A stretch of DNA of 64,000 nt from Chamaelirium japonicum (lineage: Eukaryota > Streptophyta > Magnoliopsida > Liliales > Melanthiaceae). Shown here one piece after another: positions 30,378 through 46,500 of this stretch (the first letter of the stretch is position 1; each line of letters opens with the position of its first letter). The translations under genes and the position numbers were made by a program. The notes below the pieces were generated by a model. The model searched no databases, was not told where the DNA came from, and saw nothing but the letters and a program-made list of their open reading frames with translations. The stretch lies in contig CANTAL010000104.1 in NCBI GenBank assembly GCA_947650365.1, forward strand, positions 620,001 to 684,000. Reading direction: 5' to 3'.

Positions 30378-33300
30378 GGATCGTGGGAATGAATTAGAAT
30401 GGATCGTACGAATGAATTTGAATGGATCCATCGAATGAGTTAGAATGGATCATACGAATGAATTAGAATGGATTGTACGAATGAATTAGAATGGATTGTG
30501 CGAATGAATTAGAATGGATCGTATGAATGAATAACAATGGATCGTACGAATGAATTAGAAATGATCGTGCGAATGAATTAGCATGAATCGTACGAATGTA
30601 TTAGAATGGATCGTACGAATGAATTAGAATGAATCGTACGATCTATTCTAATTCAATCGTCCGATCCATTCTAATTCATTCGCATGAATGTATCCATTCT
30701 AATTTATTCGTACAATCCATTCTATTTCATTCATACAATCCATTCTTACTCATTCGTATGATCCATTCTAATTCATTCGTATGATCCATTCTAATTCATT
30801 CGAACGATCCATTCTAATTCATTCGTACGATCCATTCTAATTCATTCGCACGATCCATTCTAATTCATTCATACGATCCATTCTAATTCAATCCTACAAT
30901 CCATTCTAATTCATTCGCCCGATCCATTCTAATTCATTCGTACGATCTATTCTATTCGAATGGATCATGCGATCCATTCGAATTCATTCGCACGATCCAT
31001 TCTAATTCATTCATACGATCCATTCTAATTCATTCATACAATGCATTCTAATTCTTTCGCACGATCCATTCTAATTCATTCATACGATCCATTCTAATTC
31101 ATTCGTACGATCCATTCTAATTCACTCATATGATCCATTCTAATACATTCATACGATCCATTCTAATTCATTTGCACGAATATATCCATTCTAATTCATT
31201 CGTACGATCCATTCTAATTCATTCGTACGATCCATTCTAATTCATTCGTACGATCCATTCTAATTCATTCGTACGATCTATTCTAATTCCTTCGTACGAT
31301 CCATTCTAATTCATTCATACAATCCATTCTAATTCTTTCACACGATCCATTCTAATTCATTCGTACGATCCATTCTAATTCATTCGTGCAATCCATTCTA
31401 TTTCATTCGTACGATCCATTCTTACACATTCGTACGATCCATTCTAATTCATTCGTACGATCCATTCTAATTCATTCATACGATCTATTCTAATTCATTC
31501 ATACAATCCATTCTAATTCTTTCACACGATCCATTCTAATTCATTCGTACAATCCATTCTAATTCATTCGCACAATCCATTCTATTTCATTCGTACGATC
31601 CATTCTTACTCATTGGTACGATCGATTCTAATTCATTCGCACGAATGTATCCATTCTAATTCATTCGTACGAATCCATTCTAATTCATTCGTACAATGTA
31701 TTCTATTTCATTCGTACGATCCATTCTTACTCATTCGTATGATCCATTCTAATTCATTCGGACGAATGTATCCATTCTAATTTATTCGTACGATCCATTC
31801 TAATTCATTCGTACGATCCATTCTAATTCATTCGTACGATCCATTCTAATTCATTCGTCCGATCCATTCTAATTCATTCGCACGAATGTATCCATTCTAA
31901 TTCATTCGTACGATCCATTCTAATTCATTCGTACGATCCATTCTAATTCATTCGCACGAATGTATCCATTCTAGTTCATTCGTACGATCCATTCTAATTC
32001 ATTCGTACGATCCATTCTAATTCTTTCGCACGATCCATTCTAATTCATTCGTACGATCAATTCTAATTCATTCATACAATCCATTCTAATTCATTCGTAC
32101 GATCCATTCTAATTCATTCGCACAAATGTATCCATTCTAATTCATTCGTACGATTCATTCTAATTCATTCGCACGATCCATTCTAATTCATTCGTACGAT
32201 CCATTCTAATTCTTTCACACGATCCATTCTAATTCATTCGTACGATCCATTCTAATTCATTCGCACGATCCATTCTAATTCATTCGTACGATCCATTCTA
32301 ATTCATTCATACGATCCATTCAAATTCATTCGTACGATCCATTCTAATTCATTCGCACAAATGTAACCATTCTAATTCATTCGTACGATCCATTCTAATT
32401 CATTCGCACGATCCATTCTAATTCATTCGTACGATCCATTCTAATTCATTCGTACGATCCATTCTAATTCATTCGTATGATCCATTCTAATTAATTCTTA
32501 TGATCCATTCTAATTCATTCGTACGATCCATTCTAATTCATTCATACAATCCATTCTAATTCATTCGCACGGATGTATCCATTCTAATTAATTCGTACGA
32601 TCCATTCAAATTCATTCGTATGATCTATTCTTATTCATTCGCACGATCCAGTCTAATTGATTCGCACGATCCATTCTAATTCATTCGCATGAATGTATCC
32701 ATTCTAATTCATTCGTACGATCCAATCTAATTCATTAATATGATCCATTCTAATTCATTCGTACGATCCATTCTAATTCATATGCATAAAGGTATCTATT
32801 CTAATTCATTCGCACGAAAGAATTAGAATGGATTGTATGAAAGAATTAGAATGGATCGTGCGAATGAATTAGAATAGATCGTACGAAGGAATTAGAATGG
32901 ATCGTACGAAGGAATTAGAATGGATCGTACGAATGAATTAGAATGGATCGTACGAATGAATTAGAATGGATCATACGAATGAATTAGAATGGATCGTACG
33001 AATGAATTAGAATGGATCGTACGAATGAATTAGAATGGATACATTCGTGCGAATGAATTAGAATGGATCGTGCGAATCAATTAGACTGGATCGTGCGAAT
33101 GAATAAGAATAGATCATACGAATGAATTAGAATGGATCGTACGAATTAATTAGAATGGATACATCCGTGCGAATGAATTAGAATGGATTGTATGAATGAA
33201 TTAGAATGGATCGTACGAATGAATTAGAATGGATCATACGAATTAATTAGAATGGATCATACGAATGAATTAGAATGGATCGTACGAATGAATTAGAATG

Positions 33301-34014
33301 GATCGTGCGAACGAATTAGAATGGATCGTACGAATGAATTAGAATGGTTACATTTGTGCGAATGAATTAGAATGGATCGTAAGAATGAATTAGAATAGAT
33401 CGTACGAATGAATTAGAATGGATCGTACGAATGAATTAGAATGGATCGTACGAATGAATTAGAATGGATCGTACGAATTAATTAGAATGGATCGTATGAA
33501 TGAATTAGAATGGATCGTACGAATGAATTAGAATGAATACATTCGTGCGAATGAATTAGAATGGATCGTACGAATGAATTAGAATGGATCGTATGAATGA
33601 ATTAGAATGGATACATTTGTTCGAATGAATTAGAATGGATCGTACGAATGAATTAGAATGGAACGTATGAATGAATTAGAATGGATCGTACAAATAAATT
33701 AGAATAGATCGTGCGAATGAATTAGAATGGATCGTACGAATGAATTAGAATGGATCGTACGAATGAACTAGAATGGATATATTCATGCGAATGAATTAGA
33801 ATGGATCGTACGAATGAATTAGAATGGATCTAACGAATGAATTAGAATGGATCGTACGAATGAATTAGAATGTATCGTACGAATGAATTAGAATGGATAC
33901 ATTCGTGCGAATGAATTAGAATGGATCGGACGAATGAATTAGAATGGATCGTACGAATGAATTAGAATGGATCGTACGAACGAAATAGAATGGATTGTGC
34001 GAATGAATTAGAAT
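30378..34014. repeat. 3,637-bp tandem segmental duplication, copy 2
   Basis: Follows copy 1 directly, with the same blocks: + to 30639, - to about 32815, + to 34014. A few substitutions separate the copies, for example an ACAATCC/ACGATCC difference near 32070 and TAAGAATG for TACGAATG near 33380. The homology ends where copy 1 would restart with GGATCGTGGG and this copy reads GGATCGTACG. Confidence 0.92.
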
Positions 34015-37000
34015 GGATCGTACGAATGAATTAGAATGGATCGTGTGAAAGAATTAGAATGGATTGTATGAATGAATTAGAATAAATCGTATGAATGAAT
34101 TATAATGGATCGTACGAATGAATTAGAATGGATCGTACGAATGAATTAGAATGGATACATTCGTGCGAATGAATTAGAATGGATACATTCGTGCGAAAGA
34201 ATTAGAATAGATCGTATGAACGAATTAGAATGGATCCTATGAATGAATTAGAATGGATCGTACGAATGAATTAGAATGGATCGTACGAATGAATTAGAAT
34301 AGATCGTACGAATGAATTAGAATGGATCGTACGAATGAATTAGAATGGATCAAATGAATGAATTAGAATGGTTACATTCATGCGAATGAATTAGAATGGA
34401 TCGTACGAATGGATTAGAATGGATCGTATGAGTGAATTAGAATGGATACGAAGGAATTAGAATGGATCGTACGAAGGAATTAGAATGGATCATACGAATG
34501 AAATAGAATGGATTGTAAGAAGGAATTAGAATGGATCGTACGAAGGAATTAGAATGCATTCGTATGATCCAGTATAATTCATTCGGACGAATGTATCCAT
34601 TCTAATTTATTCGTATGATCCATTCTAATTCATTCGTATGATCCATTCTAATTCATTCGTACGATCCATTCTTACTCATTCGTATGATCCATTCTAATTC
34701 ATTCGTACGATCCATTCTAATTCATTCGCACGAATGTATCCATGCCTTTCGTACGATCCATTCATACGATCCATTCTAATTCATTAGCACGATCCATTCT
34801 AATTCATTCGTACGTTCCATTCTAATTCATTCGCATGATCCATTCTAATTCATTCATAGGATCCATTCTAATTCATTCATACGATCTATTCTAATTCTTT
34901 CGCACGAATGTATCCATTCTAATTCATTCGCACGAATGTATCCATTCTAATTCATTCGCACGAATGTATCCATTCTAATTCATTCATACGATCCATTCTA
35001 ATTCTTTCACACGATCCATTCTAATTCATTCGTAGGATCCATTCTAACTCATTCGTACAATGAGTAAGAATGGATCGTACGAATGAAATATAATGGATTG
35101 TACGAATGATTTTGAATGGATACATTCGTGCGAATGAATTAGAATGGATTGTGCGAATGAATTAGAATGGATCGTACAAATGAATTAGAATGGATCGTGT
35201 GAAAGAATTAGAATGGATTGTATGAATGAATTAGAATAGATCGTATGAATGAATTAGAATGGATCGTATGAGTGAATTAGAATGGATACGAAGGAATTAG
35301 AATGGATCGTACGAAGGAATTAGAATGGATCATACGAATGAATTAGAATGGATCGTGCTAATGAATTAGAATTGATCGAACTAATTCATTCTAATTCATT
35401 CATACAATCCATTCTAATTCTTTCACACGATCCATTCTAATTCATTCGTACGATCCATTCTTACTCATTAGTACGATCCATTCTAATTCATTCGCACGAA
35501 TGTATCCATTCTAATTCATTCGTACGAATCCATTCTAATTCATTCGTACGATCCATTCTAATACATTCATACGATCCATTCTAATTCATTTGCACGAATA
35601 TATCCATTCTAATTCATTCGTCCGATCCATTCTAATTCCTTTGTACGATCCATTCTAATTCATTCGTATGATCTATTCTAATTCATTCGTACGATCCATT
35701 CTAATTCATTCGTACGATCCATTCTAATTCCTTCGTACGATCCATTCTAATTCATTCGCACGAATGTATCCATTCTAGTTCATTCGTACGATCCATTCTA
35801 ATTCATTCGTACGATCCATTCTAATTCATTCATACGATCTATTCTAATTCATTCATACAATCCATTCTAATTCTTTCATTCGTACGATCCATTCTAATTC
35901 ATTCATACGATCCATTCTAATTCATTCGCACGAATGTATCCATTCTAATTCATTCATACGATCCATTCTAATTCAGTCACACGTGCAAATGAATTAGAAT
36001 GGATCGTATGAATGTATTAGAATGGATCGTGCGAATGAATTAGAATGGATCGTACGAATGAATTAGAATGGATTGTATGAATGAATTAGAATGGATCTTA
36101 CAAATGAATTAGAATGGATCGTGCGAATGAATTTGCATGAATCGTACAAATGTATTAGAATGGATCGTACGAATGAATGAATTAGAATAGATCGTATGAA
36201 TGAATTAGAATGGATCGTACGAATGAATTAGAATGGATCGTACGAATGAATTAGAATGGATCGTACGAATGAATTAGAATGGATCTTACGAATGAATTAG
36301 AATGGATCGTACGAATGAATTAGAATGGATCGTACGAATAAATTAGAATGGATACATTCGTCCGAATGAATTAGAATGGATCATACGAATGAGTAAGAAT
36401 AGATCGTACGAATGAATTAGAATGGATCTTACGAATGAATTAGAATGGATCTTACGAATGAATTAGAATGGATCGTACGAATGAATTAGAATGGATCTTA
36501 CGAATGAATTAGAATGGATCGTACGAATAAATTAGAATGGATCGTATGAATGGTTTAGAATGGATACATTCGTGCGAATGAATTAGAATGGATCGGACGA
36601 ATGAATTAGAATGGATCATACGAATGAATTAGAATGGATCAAATGAATGAATTAGAATGGTTACATTCATGCGAATGAATTAGAATGGATCGTACGAATG
36701 GATTAGAATGGATCGTACGAATGGATTAGAATGGATACATTCGTGCGAATGAATTAGAATGGATCATACGAATGAGTAAGAATGGATCGTACGAATGAAA
36801 TAGAATGGATTGTGCGAATGAATTAGAATGGATCGTGCGAATGAATTTGAATGGATCGTACGAATGAATTAGAATGGATCATACGAATGAATTAGAATGG
36901 ATCGTACGAATGAATTAGAATGGATCGTACGAATGAATTAGAATGGATACATTCGTACGAATGAATTTGAATGGAAACATTCATGCGAAAGAATTCGAAT

Positions 37001-40000
37001 AGATCGTATGAATGAATTTGAATGGATCCTATGAATGAATTAGAATGGATCGTGCGAATGAATTAGAATCGATCGTACGAATGAATTAGAATTGATCGTA
37101 CGAATGAATTAGAATGGATCGTACGAATGAATTAGAATGGATCATACGAATGAGTAAAAATGGATCGTACGAATGAAATAGAATGGATTGAACGAATGAA
37201 TTAGAATGGATCGTACGAATGAATTAGAATGGATCGTGTGAAAGAATTAGAATGGATTGTATGAATGAATTAGAATGGATCATATGAATGAATTAGAATG
37301 GATCGTACGAAAGAATTAGAATGGATCGTACGAATAAATTAGAATGGATCATACGAATGAATTAGAATGGATCATACGAATGAGTAAGAATGGATCGTAT
37401 GAATGAAATAGAATGGATTGTATGAATGAATTAGAATGGATACATTCGTGCGAATGAATAAGAATGGATCGTATGAATGAATTAGAATAGATTTTGTGAA
37501 TGAATTAGAACTGATCGTACGAATGAATTAGAATGGATACATTCGTGCGAATGAATTAGAATGGATTGTATGAATGAATTAGAATGGATCCTATGAATGA
37601 ATTAGAATGGATCGTACGAATGAATTAGAATGGATACATTCGTGCGAATGAATTAGAATTGATCGTACGAATGAATTAGAATGGATCATACGTACGAATG
37701 AATTAGAATGGATCAAATGAATGAATTAGAATGGTTACATTCATGCGAATGAATTAGAATGGATCGTACGAATGGATTAGAATGGATCGTACGAATGGAT
37801 TAGAATGGATACATTCGAGCGTACGATCCATTCTAATTCATTCGTTCGATCCATTCTAATTCATTCGCACGAATGTATCCATTCTAATTTATTTGTACGA
37901 TCCATTCTAATTCATTCGTACGATCCATTCTAATTCATTCGTACCATCCATTCTAATTCATTCGTAAGATCCATTCTAATTCATTCGTACGATCCATTCT
38001 AATTCATTCGTACGATCCATTCTAATTCATTCGCACGAATGTATCCATTCTAGTTCATTCGTACGATCCATTCTAATTCATTCGTACGATCCATTCTAAT
38101 TCATTCGCACGATCCATTCTAATTCATTCATTCGATCCATTCTAATTTATTCATACGATCCATTCTAATTCATTCGTACGAGCCATTCTAATTCATTCGT
38201 ACAAATGTATCCATTCTAATTCATTCGTACGATCCATTCTAATTCATTCGCACGATCCATTCTAATTCATTCGTACGATCCATTCTAATTCTTTCACACG
38301 ATCCACTCTAATTCATTCATACGATCCATTCTAATTCATTCGCATGATCCATTCTAATTCATTCGTACGATCCATTCTAATTCATTCATACGATCCATTC
38401 TAATTCATTCGTACGATCCATTCTAATTCATTCGCACAAATGTATCCATTCTAACTCATTCATACGATCCATTCTAATTCATTCGCACGATCCATTCTAA
38501 TTCATTCATACGATCCATTCTAATTCATTCGTATGATCCATTCTAATTAATTCGTATGATCCATTCTAATTCATTCGTACGATCTATTCTAATTCATTCG
38601 TATGATCTATTCTTATTCATTCGCACGATCCAGTCTAATTGATTCGCACGATCCATTCATTCGTATGATCTATTCTTATTCATTCGCACGATCCAGTCTA
38701 ATTGATTCGCATGATCCATTCTAATTCATTCGCACGATCCATTCTAATTCATTCGCATGATCCATTCTAATTCATTAATATGATCCATTCTAATTCATTC
38801 GTACGATCCATTCTAATTCATATGCACAAAGGTATCCATTCTAATTCATTCGCACGAAAGAATTAGAATGGATTGTATGAAAGAATTAGAATGGATCGTG
38901 CGAATAAATTAGAATGGATCTTACGAAGGAATTAGAATGGATCGTACGAAGGAATTAGAATGGATCGTACGAATGAGTAAGAATGGATCGTACGAATGAA
39001 TTAGAATGGATCGTACGAATAAATTAGAATGGATACATTCGTCCGAATGAATTAGAATGGATCATACAAATGAGTTAGAATGGATCGTACGAATGAAATA
39101 GAATAGATTGCACGAATGAATTAGAATGGATCGTACGAATGAATTAGAATGGATCGTGTGAAAGAATTAGAATGGATTGTATGAATGAATTAGAATGGAT
39201 CGTACGAAGGAATTAGAATGGATCGTACGAATGAATTAGAATGGATCGTACGAATGAATTAGAATAGATCGTACGAATGAATTAGAATGTATCGTACGAA
39301 GGAATTAGAATGGATCGTACGAATGAATTAGAATGGATATATTCATGCAAATGAATTAGAATGGATCGTATGAATGTATTAGAATGGATCGTATGAGTGA
39401 ATTAGAATGGATCGTACGAATGAATTAGAATTGATCGTACGAATGAATTAGAATGGATCGTGCGAATGATTTAGAATGGATCGTACGAATGAATTAGAAT
39501 GGATCGTACGAATGAACTAGAATGGTTACATTCGTGCAAATGAATTAGAATAGATCGTACGAATGAATTAGAATGGATCGTACGAATGAATTAGAATGGA
39601 TACATTCGTGCGAATGAATTAGAATGGATCGGACGAATGAATTAGAATGGATCGTACGAATAAATTAGAATGGGTCGTACGAATGAATTAGAATGGATCG
39701 TATGAATAAATTAGAATGGATACATTCGTGCGAATGAATTAGAATTGATCGTACGAATGAATTAGAATGGATCGTGCGAATGAATTAGAATGGATACATT
39801 TGTGCGAATGAATTAGAATGGATCGGACGAATGAATTAGAATGGATCGTACAAATGAATTAGAATGGATCGTACGAATGAATTAGATTGGATCGTATGAA
39901 TGAATTAGAATGGATACATTCGTGCGAATGAATTAGAATTGATCGTACGAATGAATTAGAATGGGTCGTGCGAATGAATTAGAATGGATCGTACGAATGA

Positions 40001-43000
40001 ATTAGAATGGATCGTACGAATGAACTAGAATGGATACATTCGTGCGAATGAATTAGAATGGATCGTACGAATGAATTAGAATGGATCGTACGAATGAATT
40101 AGAATGGATCGTATGAATGAATTAGAATGGATCTTACGAATGAATTAGAATGGATCGTACGAATGAATTAGAATGGATCATACGAATGAATTAGAATGGA
40201 TACATTCGTGCGAATGAATTAGAATGGATCGGACGAATGAATTAGAATGGATCGGACGAATGAATTAGAATGGATCAAATGAATGAATTAGAATAGTTAC
40301 ATTCATGCGAATGAATTAGAATGGATCGTACGAATGGATTAGAATGGATCGTACGAATGGATTAGAATGGATACATTCGAGCGAATGAATTAGAATGGAT
40401 CGTACGAATGAATTAGAATGGATCGTACGAATGGATTAGAATGGATCCTACGAATGGATTTGAATGGATACCTTTGTGCATATGAATTAGAATGGATCGT
40501 ACGAATGAATTAGAATGGATCATATTAATGAATTAGAATGGATCGTACGAATGAATTAGAATGGATACATTCGTGCACGATCCATTATAATTCATTCGCA
40601 CGAATGTATCCATTCTAATTCATTTGTACGATCCATTCTAATTCATTAATATGATCCATTCTAATTTATTCGTACGATCCATTCTAATTCATATGCACAA
40701 AGGTATCCATTCTAATTCATTCGTACGATCCATTCTAATTCAGGATCGTACGAATGAATTTGAATGGATACATTCGTACGAATGAATTAGAATTGATCGT
40801 ACGAATGAATTAGAATGGATCGTGAGAATGAATTAGAATGGATCGTACAAATGAATTAGAATGGATCGTACGAATGAACTATAATGGATACATTCGTGCG
40901 AATGAATTAGAATGGATCGTACGAATGAATTAGAATGGATCTTACGAATGAATTAGAATGGATCGTACGAATGAATTAGAATGGATCGTACGAAGAAATT
41001 AGAATGGATCGTACGAATGAATTAGAATGGATATATTCGTGCAAATGAATTAGAATGGATCGTATGAATGTATTAGAATGGATCGTAGGAATGAATTAGA
41101 ATGGATTCGTACGAATGAATTAGAATGGATACATTCGTGCGAATGAATTAGAATGGATCATAGAATGAATTAGAATGGATCGTACGAATGACTTAGAATG
41201 GATCGTGCGAATGAATTAGAATGGATCGTACGAATGAATTAGAATGGATTGTGCTAATGAATTAGAATGGATCGTACCAACGAGTAAGAATGGATCGTAC
41301 GAATGAAATAGAATGGATTGTGCGAATGAATTAGAATGGATCGTACGAATGAATTAGAAGGGATCGTGTGAAAGAATTAGAATGGATTATATGAATGAAT
41401 TAGAATAGATCGTATGAATGAATTAGAATGGATCGTACGAATGAATTAGAATGGATCGTGCGAATGAATTAGAGTGGATCATACGAATGAATTAGAATGG
41501 ATACATTCGTGCGAATGAATTAGAATGGATCGGATGAATGAATTAGAATGGACCGTACGAATGAATTAGAATGGATTAAATGAATGAATTAGAATGGATC
41601 GTACGTACGAATGAATTAGAATGGATACATTCGTGCGAATGAATTAGAATGGATCGGACGAATGAATTAGAATGGATCGTACGCTCGAATGTATCCATTC
41701 TAATCCATTCGTACGATCCATTCTAATCCATTCGTACGATCCATTCTAATTCATTCACATGAATGTAACCATTCTAATTCATTCATTTGATCCATTCTAA
41801 TTCATTCGTACGATCCATTCTAATTCATTCATACGATCCATTCTAATTCATTCGAACGATCCATTCTAATTCATTCATACAATCTATTCTAATTCATTCG
41901 TACGATCCATTCTAATTCACTCATACGATCCATTCTAATACATTCATACGATCCATTCTAATACATTCATACGATCCATTCTAATACATTCACACGATCC
42001 ATTCTAATTCATTCGTAGGATCCATTCTAATTCATTCGCACAATCCATTCTAATTTATTCGTACAATCCATTCTAATTCATTCGTATGACCCATTCTAAC
42101 TCATTCGGTGGATCCATTCAAATTCATTCGTACGATCCATTCTAATTCATTCCCACGATCCATTCTAATTTATTCGTACGATCCATTCTAATTCATTCGT
42201 ATGATCTATTCTAATTCATTCGCACGAATGTAACCATTCTAATTCATTCATACGATTCATTCTAATTCATTCGTATGAGCTATTCTAATTCATTCGTACG
42301 ATCCATTCTAATTCATTCGTACGATCCATTCTAATTCATTCGTCCGATCCATTCTAATTCATTCGCACGAATGTATCCATTCTAGTTCATTCGTACGATC
42401 CATTCTACTTCATTCGTACGATCCATTCTAATTCATTCATACGATCCATTCTAATTCATTCGCAAGAATGAAACCATTCTAATTCATTCATTTGATCCAT
42501 TCTAATTCATTCGTACGATCTATTCTAATTCATTCGTCCGATCCATTCTAATTCATTCGCACGAATGTATCCATTCTAATTCATTCGTACGATCCATTCT
42601 AATTCATTCGCACGATCCATTCTAATTCATTCATAGGATCCATTCTAATTCATTCATACGATCTTTTCTAATTCTTTCGCATGAATGTATCCATTCTAAT
42701 TCATTCGCACGAATATATCCATTCTAATTCTAATTCATTCGTACGATCCATTCTAATTCATTTGTATGATCCATTCTAATTAATTCGTATGATCCATTCT
42801 AATTCATTCGTACGATCCATTCTAATTCATTCATACAATCCATTCTAATTCATTCGCACGATCCATTCTAATTCATTCGTACGATCCATTCTAATACATT
42901 CATACGATCCATTCTAATTCATTTGCATGAATATATCCGTTCTAATTCATTCGTACGATCCATTCTAATTCATTCGTACGATCCATTCTAATTCATTCAT

Positions 43001-43510
43001 AGGATCCATTCTAATTCATTCATACAATCCATTCTAACTCATTCGCACGAATGTATCCATTCTAATTCATTCGTACGATCAGTTCTAATTCATTCACAAA
43101 ATCTATTCTAATTCATTCATACGATCCATTCTAATTCATTCACACGAATGTATCCATTCTAATTCATTCATACGATCCATTCTAATTCATTCGTACGATC
43201 CATTCTAATTCCTTCGTACGATCCATTCTAATTCATTCGTATGATCTATTCTAATTCATTCGTACGATCCAATCTAATTCATTCGTACGATCCATTCTAA
43301 TTCCTTCGTATGATCCATTCTAATTCATTCGTACGATCCATTCTAATTCATTCATACAATCCATTCTAATTCTTTCACACGATCCATTCTAATTCATTCG
43401 TACGATCCATTCTAATTCATTCGTGCAATCCATTCTATTTCATTCGTACGATCCATTCTTACTCATTCGTACGATCCATTCTAATTCATTCACACGAATG
43501 TATCCATTCG
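34015..43510. repeat. 23-bp satellite array
   Basis: Blocks: + to about 34556, - to about 35058, + to about 35382, - to about 35984, + to about 37820, - to about 38857, + to about 40575, - to about 40742, + to about 41684, - to about 43510. Flips near 21143 and 35059 share the junction TTCGTACAATGAGTAAG. The right end is the fourth copy of junction TATCCATTCGTACGAA (43501-43516). No non-satellite sequence is present. Confidence 0.95.
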
Positions 43511-46500
43511 TACGAATTAATTAGAAAAGATTGTACGAATGAATTAGAATAGATCGTACGAATGAATTAGAATAGATCGTACGAAGGAATTAGAATGGAT
43601 CGTACGAATGAATTAGAATGGATCGTACGAATGAATTAGAATAGATCGTACGAATGAATTAGAATGGATCGTACGAAGGAATTAGAATGGATCGTACGAA
43701 TGAATTAGAATGGATATATTCGTGCAAATGAATTAGAATGGAACGTATGAGTGAATTAGAATGGATCGTACGAATGAATTAGAATGGATCGTATGAATGA
43801 ATTAGAATGGATACATTCGTGTGAATGAATTAGAATGGATCGTATGAATGAATTAGAATAGATTTTGTGAATGAATTAGAACTGATCGTACGAATGAATT
43901 AGAATGGATACATTCGTGCGAATGAATTAGAATGGATTGTATGAATGAATTAGAAAGAATCATATGAATGAATTAGAATGGATCGTACGAATGAATTAAT
44001 ATGGATACATTCGTGCGAATGAAATAGAATGGATCATACGAATGAGTAAGAATGGATCGTCATTCTAATTCATTCGTATGATCCATTCTAATTCATTTGT
44101 ATCCATTCTATTTCATTCGCACGATCCATTCTAATTCATTCGCGCAATCTATTCTAATTCGTTCGTACGATCCATTCTAATTCATTCGTACGATCCATTC
44201 TAATTCATTCATACAATCCATTCTAATTTATTCGCACGAATGTATCCATTCTAATTCATTTGCACGATCCATTCTAATTCATTCCTATGATCTATTCTAA
44301 TTCATTCGTACGATACATTCTAATTCATTCTAATTCATTCGTACGATACATTCTACGATCAATTCTAATTCATTCGTATATTCCATTCTAATTCATTAGC
44401 ACGATCCATGCTAATGAATTAGAATGGATCGTACGATCCAATCTAATTCATTTATACGATCCATTCTTACTCATTCGTATGATCCATTCTAATTCAATCG
44501 TACGATCCATTCTAATTCATTCGTACGATCCATTCTAATTCTATCGTACGATCCATTCTAATTCATTCGTACGATCCATTCTAATTCATTCGTACGATCC
44601 ATTCTAATTCCTTCGTACGATCCATTCTAATTCATTCGTACAATCCATTCTAATTCATTCACGCAATCTATTCTAATTCATTCGTACGATCCATTCTAAT
44701 TCATTCGTATGATCCATTCTAATTCATTCATAGAATCCATTCTAATTTATTCGCACGAATGTATCCATTCTAATTCATTCGTACGATCCATTCTAATTCA
44801 TTAATATGATCCATTCTAATTCATTCGTACGATCCATTCTAATTCATTCGTAGGATCCATTCTAATTCATTCGTACAATCTATTCTATTTCATTCGTACG
44901 ATCCATTCTTACTCATTCGTATGATCCATTCTAATTCATTCGGACTAATGTATCCATTCTAATTTATTCGTACGATCCATTCTAATTCATTCTTACGATC
45001 CATTCTAATTCATTCGTACGATCCATTCTTACTCATTCGTATGATCCATTCTAATTCATTCGTACGATCCATTCTAATTCATTCGTACGATCGATTCTAA
45101 TTCATTCGCACTATCCATTCTAATTCATTCGTACGATCCATTCTAATTCATTCGTATGATCCATTCTAATTTATTCGTTCTAATATATCCATTCAAATTC
45201 ATTCGTACGATCCATTCTAATTCATTCGTACGGTCCATTCTAATCCATTCGCACAATCTATTCTATTTCATTCGTACGATCCATTCTTACTCATTCGTAT
45301 GATCCATTATGGATACATTCGTGCGAATGAATTAGAATGGATCATACGAATGAGTAAGAATGGATCGTACGAATGAAATAGAATGGATTGTGCGAATGAA
45401 TTAGAATGGATCGTACGAATGAATTAGAATGGATTGTGTGAAAAAATTAGAATGGATCGTGCTAATGAATTAGAATGGATCGTACGAATGGATTAGAATG
45501 GATACATTCGAGCGAATGAATTAGAATGGATCGTACGAATGAATTAGAATGGATCATACGAATGAGTAAGAATGGATCGTACGAATGAATTAGAATGGAT
45601 CGTACGAATTAATTAGAATGGATCGTACGAATAAATTAGAATGGATACATTCGTCCGAATGAATTAGAATGGATCATACGAATGAGTAAGAATGGATCGT
45701 ACGAATGAAATAGAATAGATCGTACGAATGAATTAGAATGGAATATACGAATGAATTAGAATGGATCGTACGAATGAATTAGAATGGATCGTATGAATGA
45801 ATTAGAATGGATCATACGAATGAATTAGAATGGATCGTGCGAATGAATTCGAATGGATCGTACGATCCATTCTAATTCATTCATACAATCCATTCAAATT
45901 CATTCGCACGAATGTATCCATTCTAATCCATTCGTACGATCCATTCTAATCCATTCGTACGATCCATTCTAATTCATTCGCACAAATATATCCTTTCTAA
46001 TTCATTCGTACGATCCATTCTAATTCATTCGTACGATCCATTCTAATTCATTCGTATGATCTATTCTAATTCATTCGTACGATCCATTCTAATTCATTCG
46101 TAGGATCCATTTTAATTCATTCGTACGATCCATTCTAATTCATTCATACGATCCATTCTAATTCATTCGCACAATCCATTCTATTTCATTCGTACGATCC
46201 ATTCTTACTCATTGGTACGATCCATTCTAATTCATTCGCACGAATGTATCCATTCTAATTCATTCGTACGAATCCATTCTAATTCATTCGTACAATCCAT
46301 TCTATTTCATTCGTACGATCCATTCTTACTCATTCGTATGATCCATTCTAATTCATTCGCACGAATGTATCCATTCTAAATCATTCGTACGATCCATTCT
46401 AATTCATTCGTACGATCCATTCTAAATCATTCATACAATCCATTCTATTTCATTCATACGATCAATTCTAATTCATTCTAATTCATTCTATTTCATTCGT

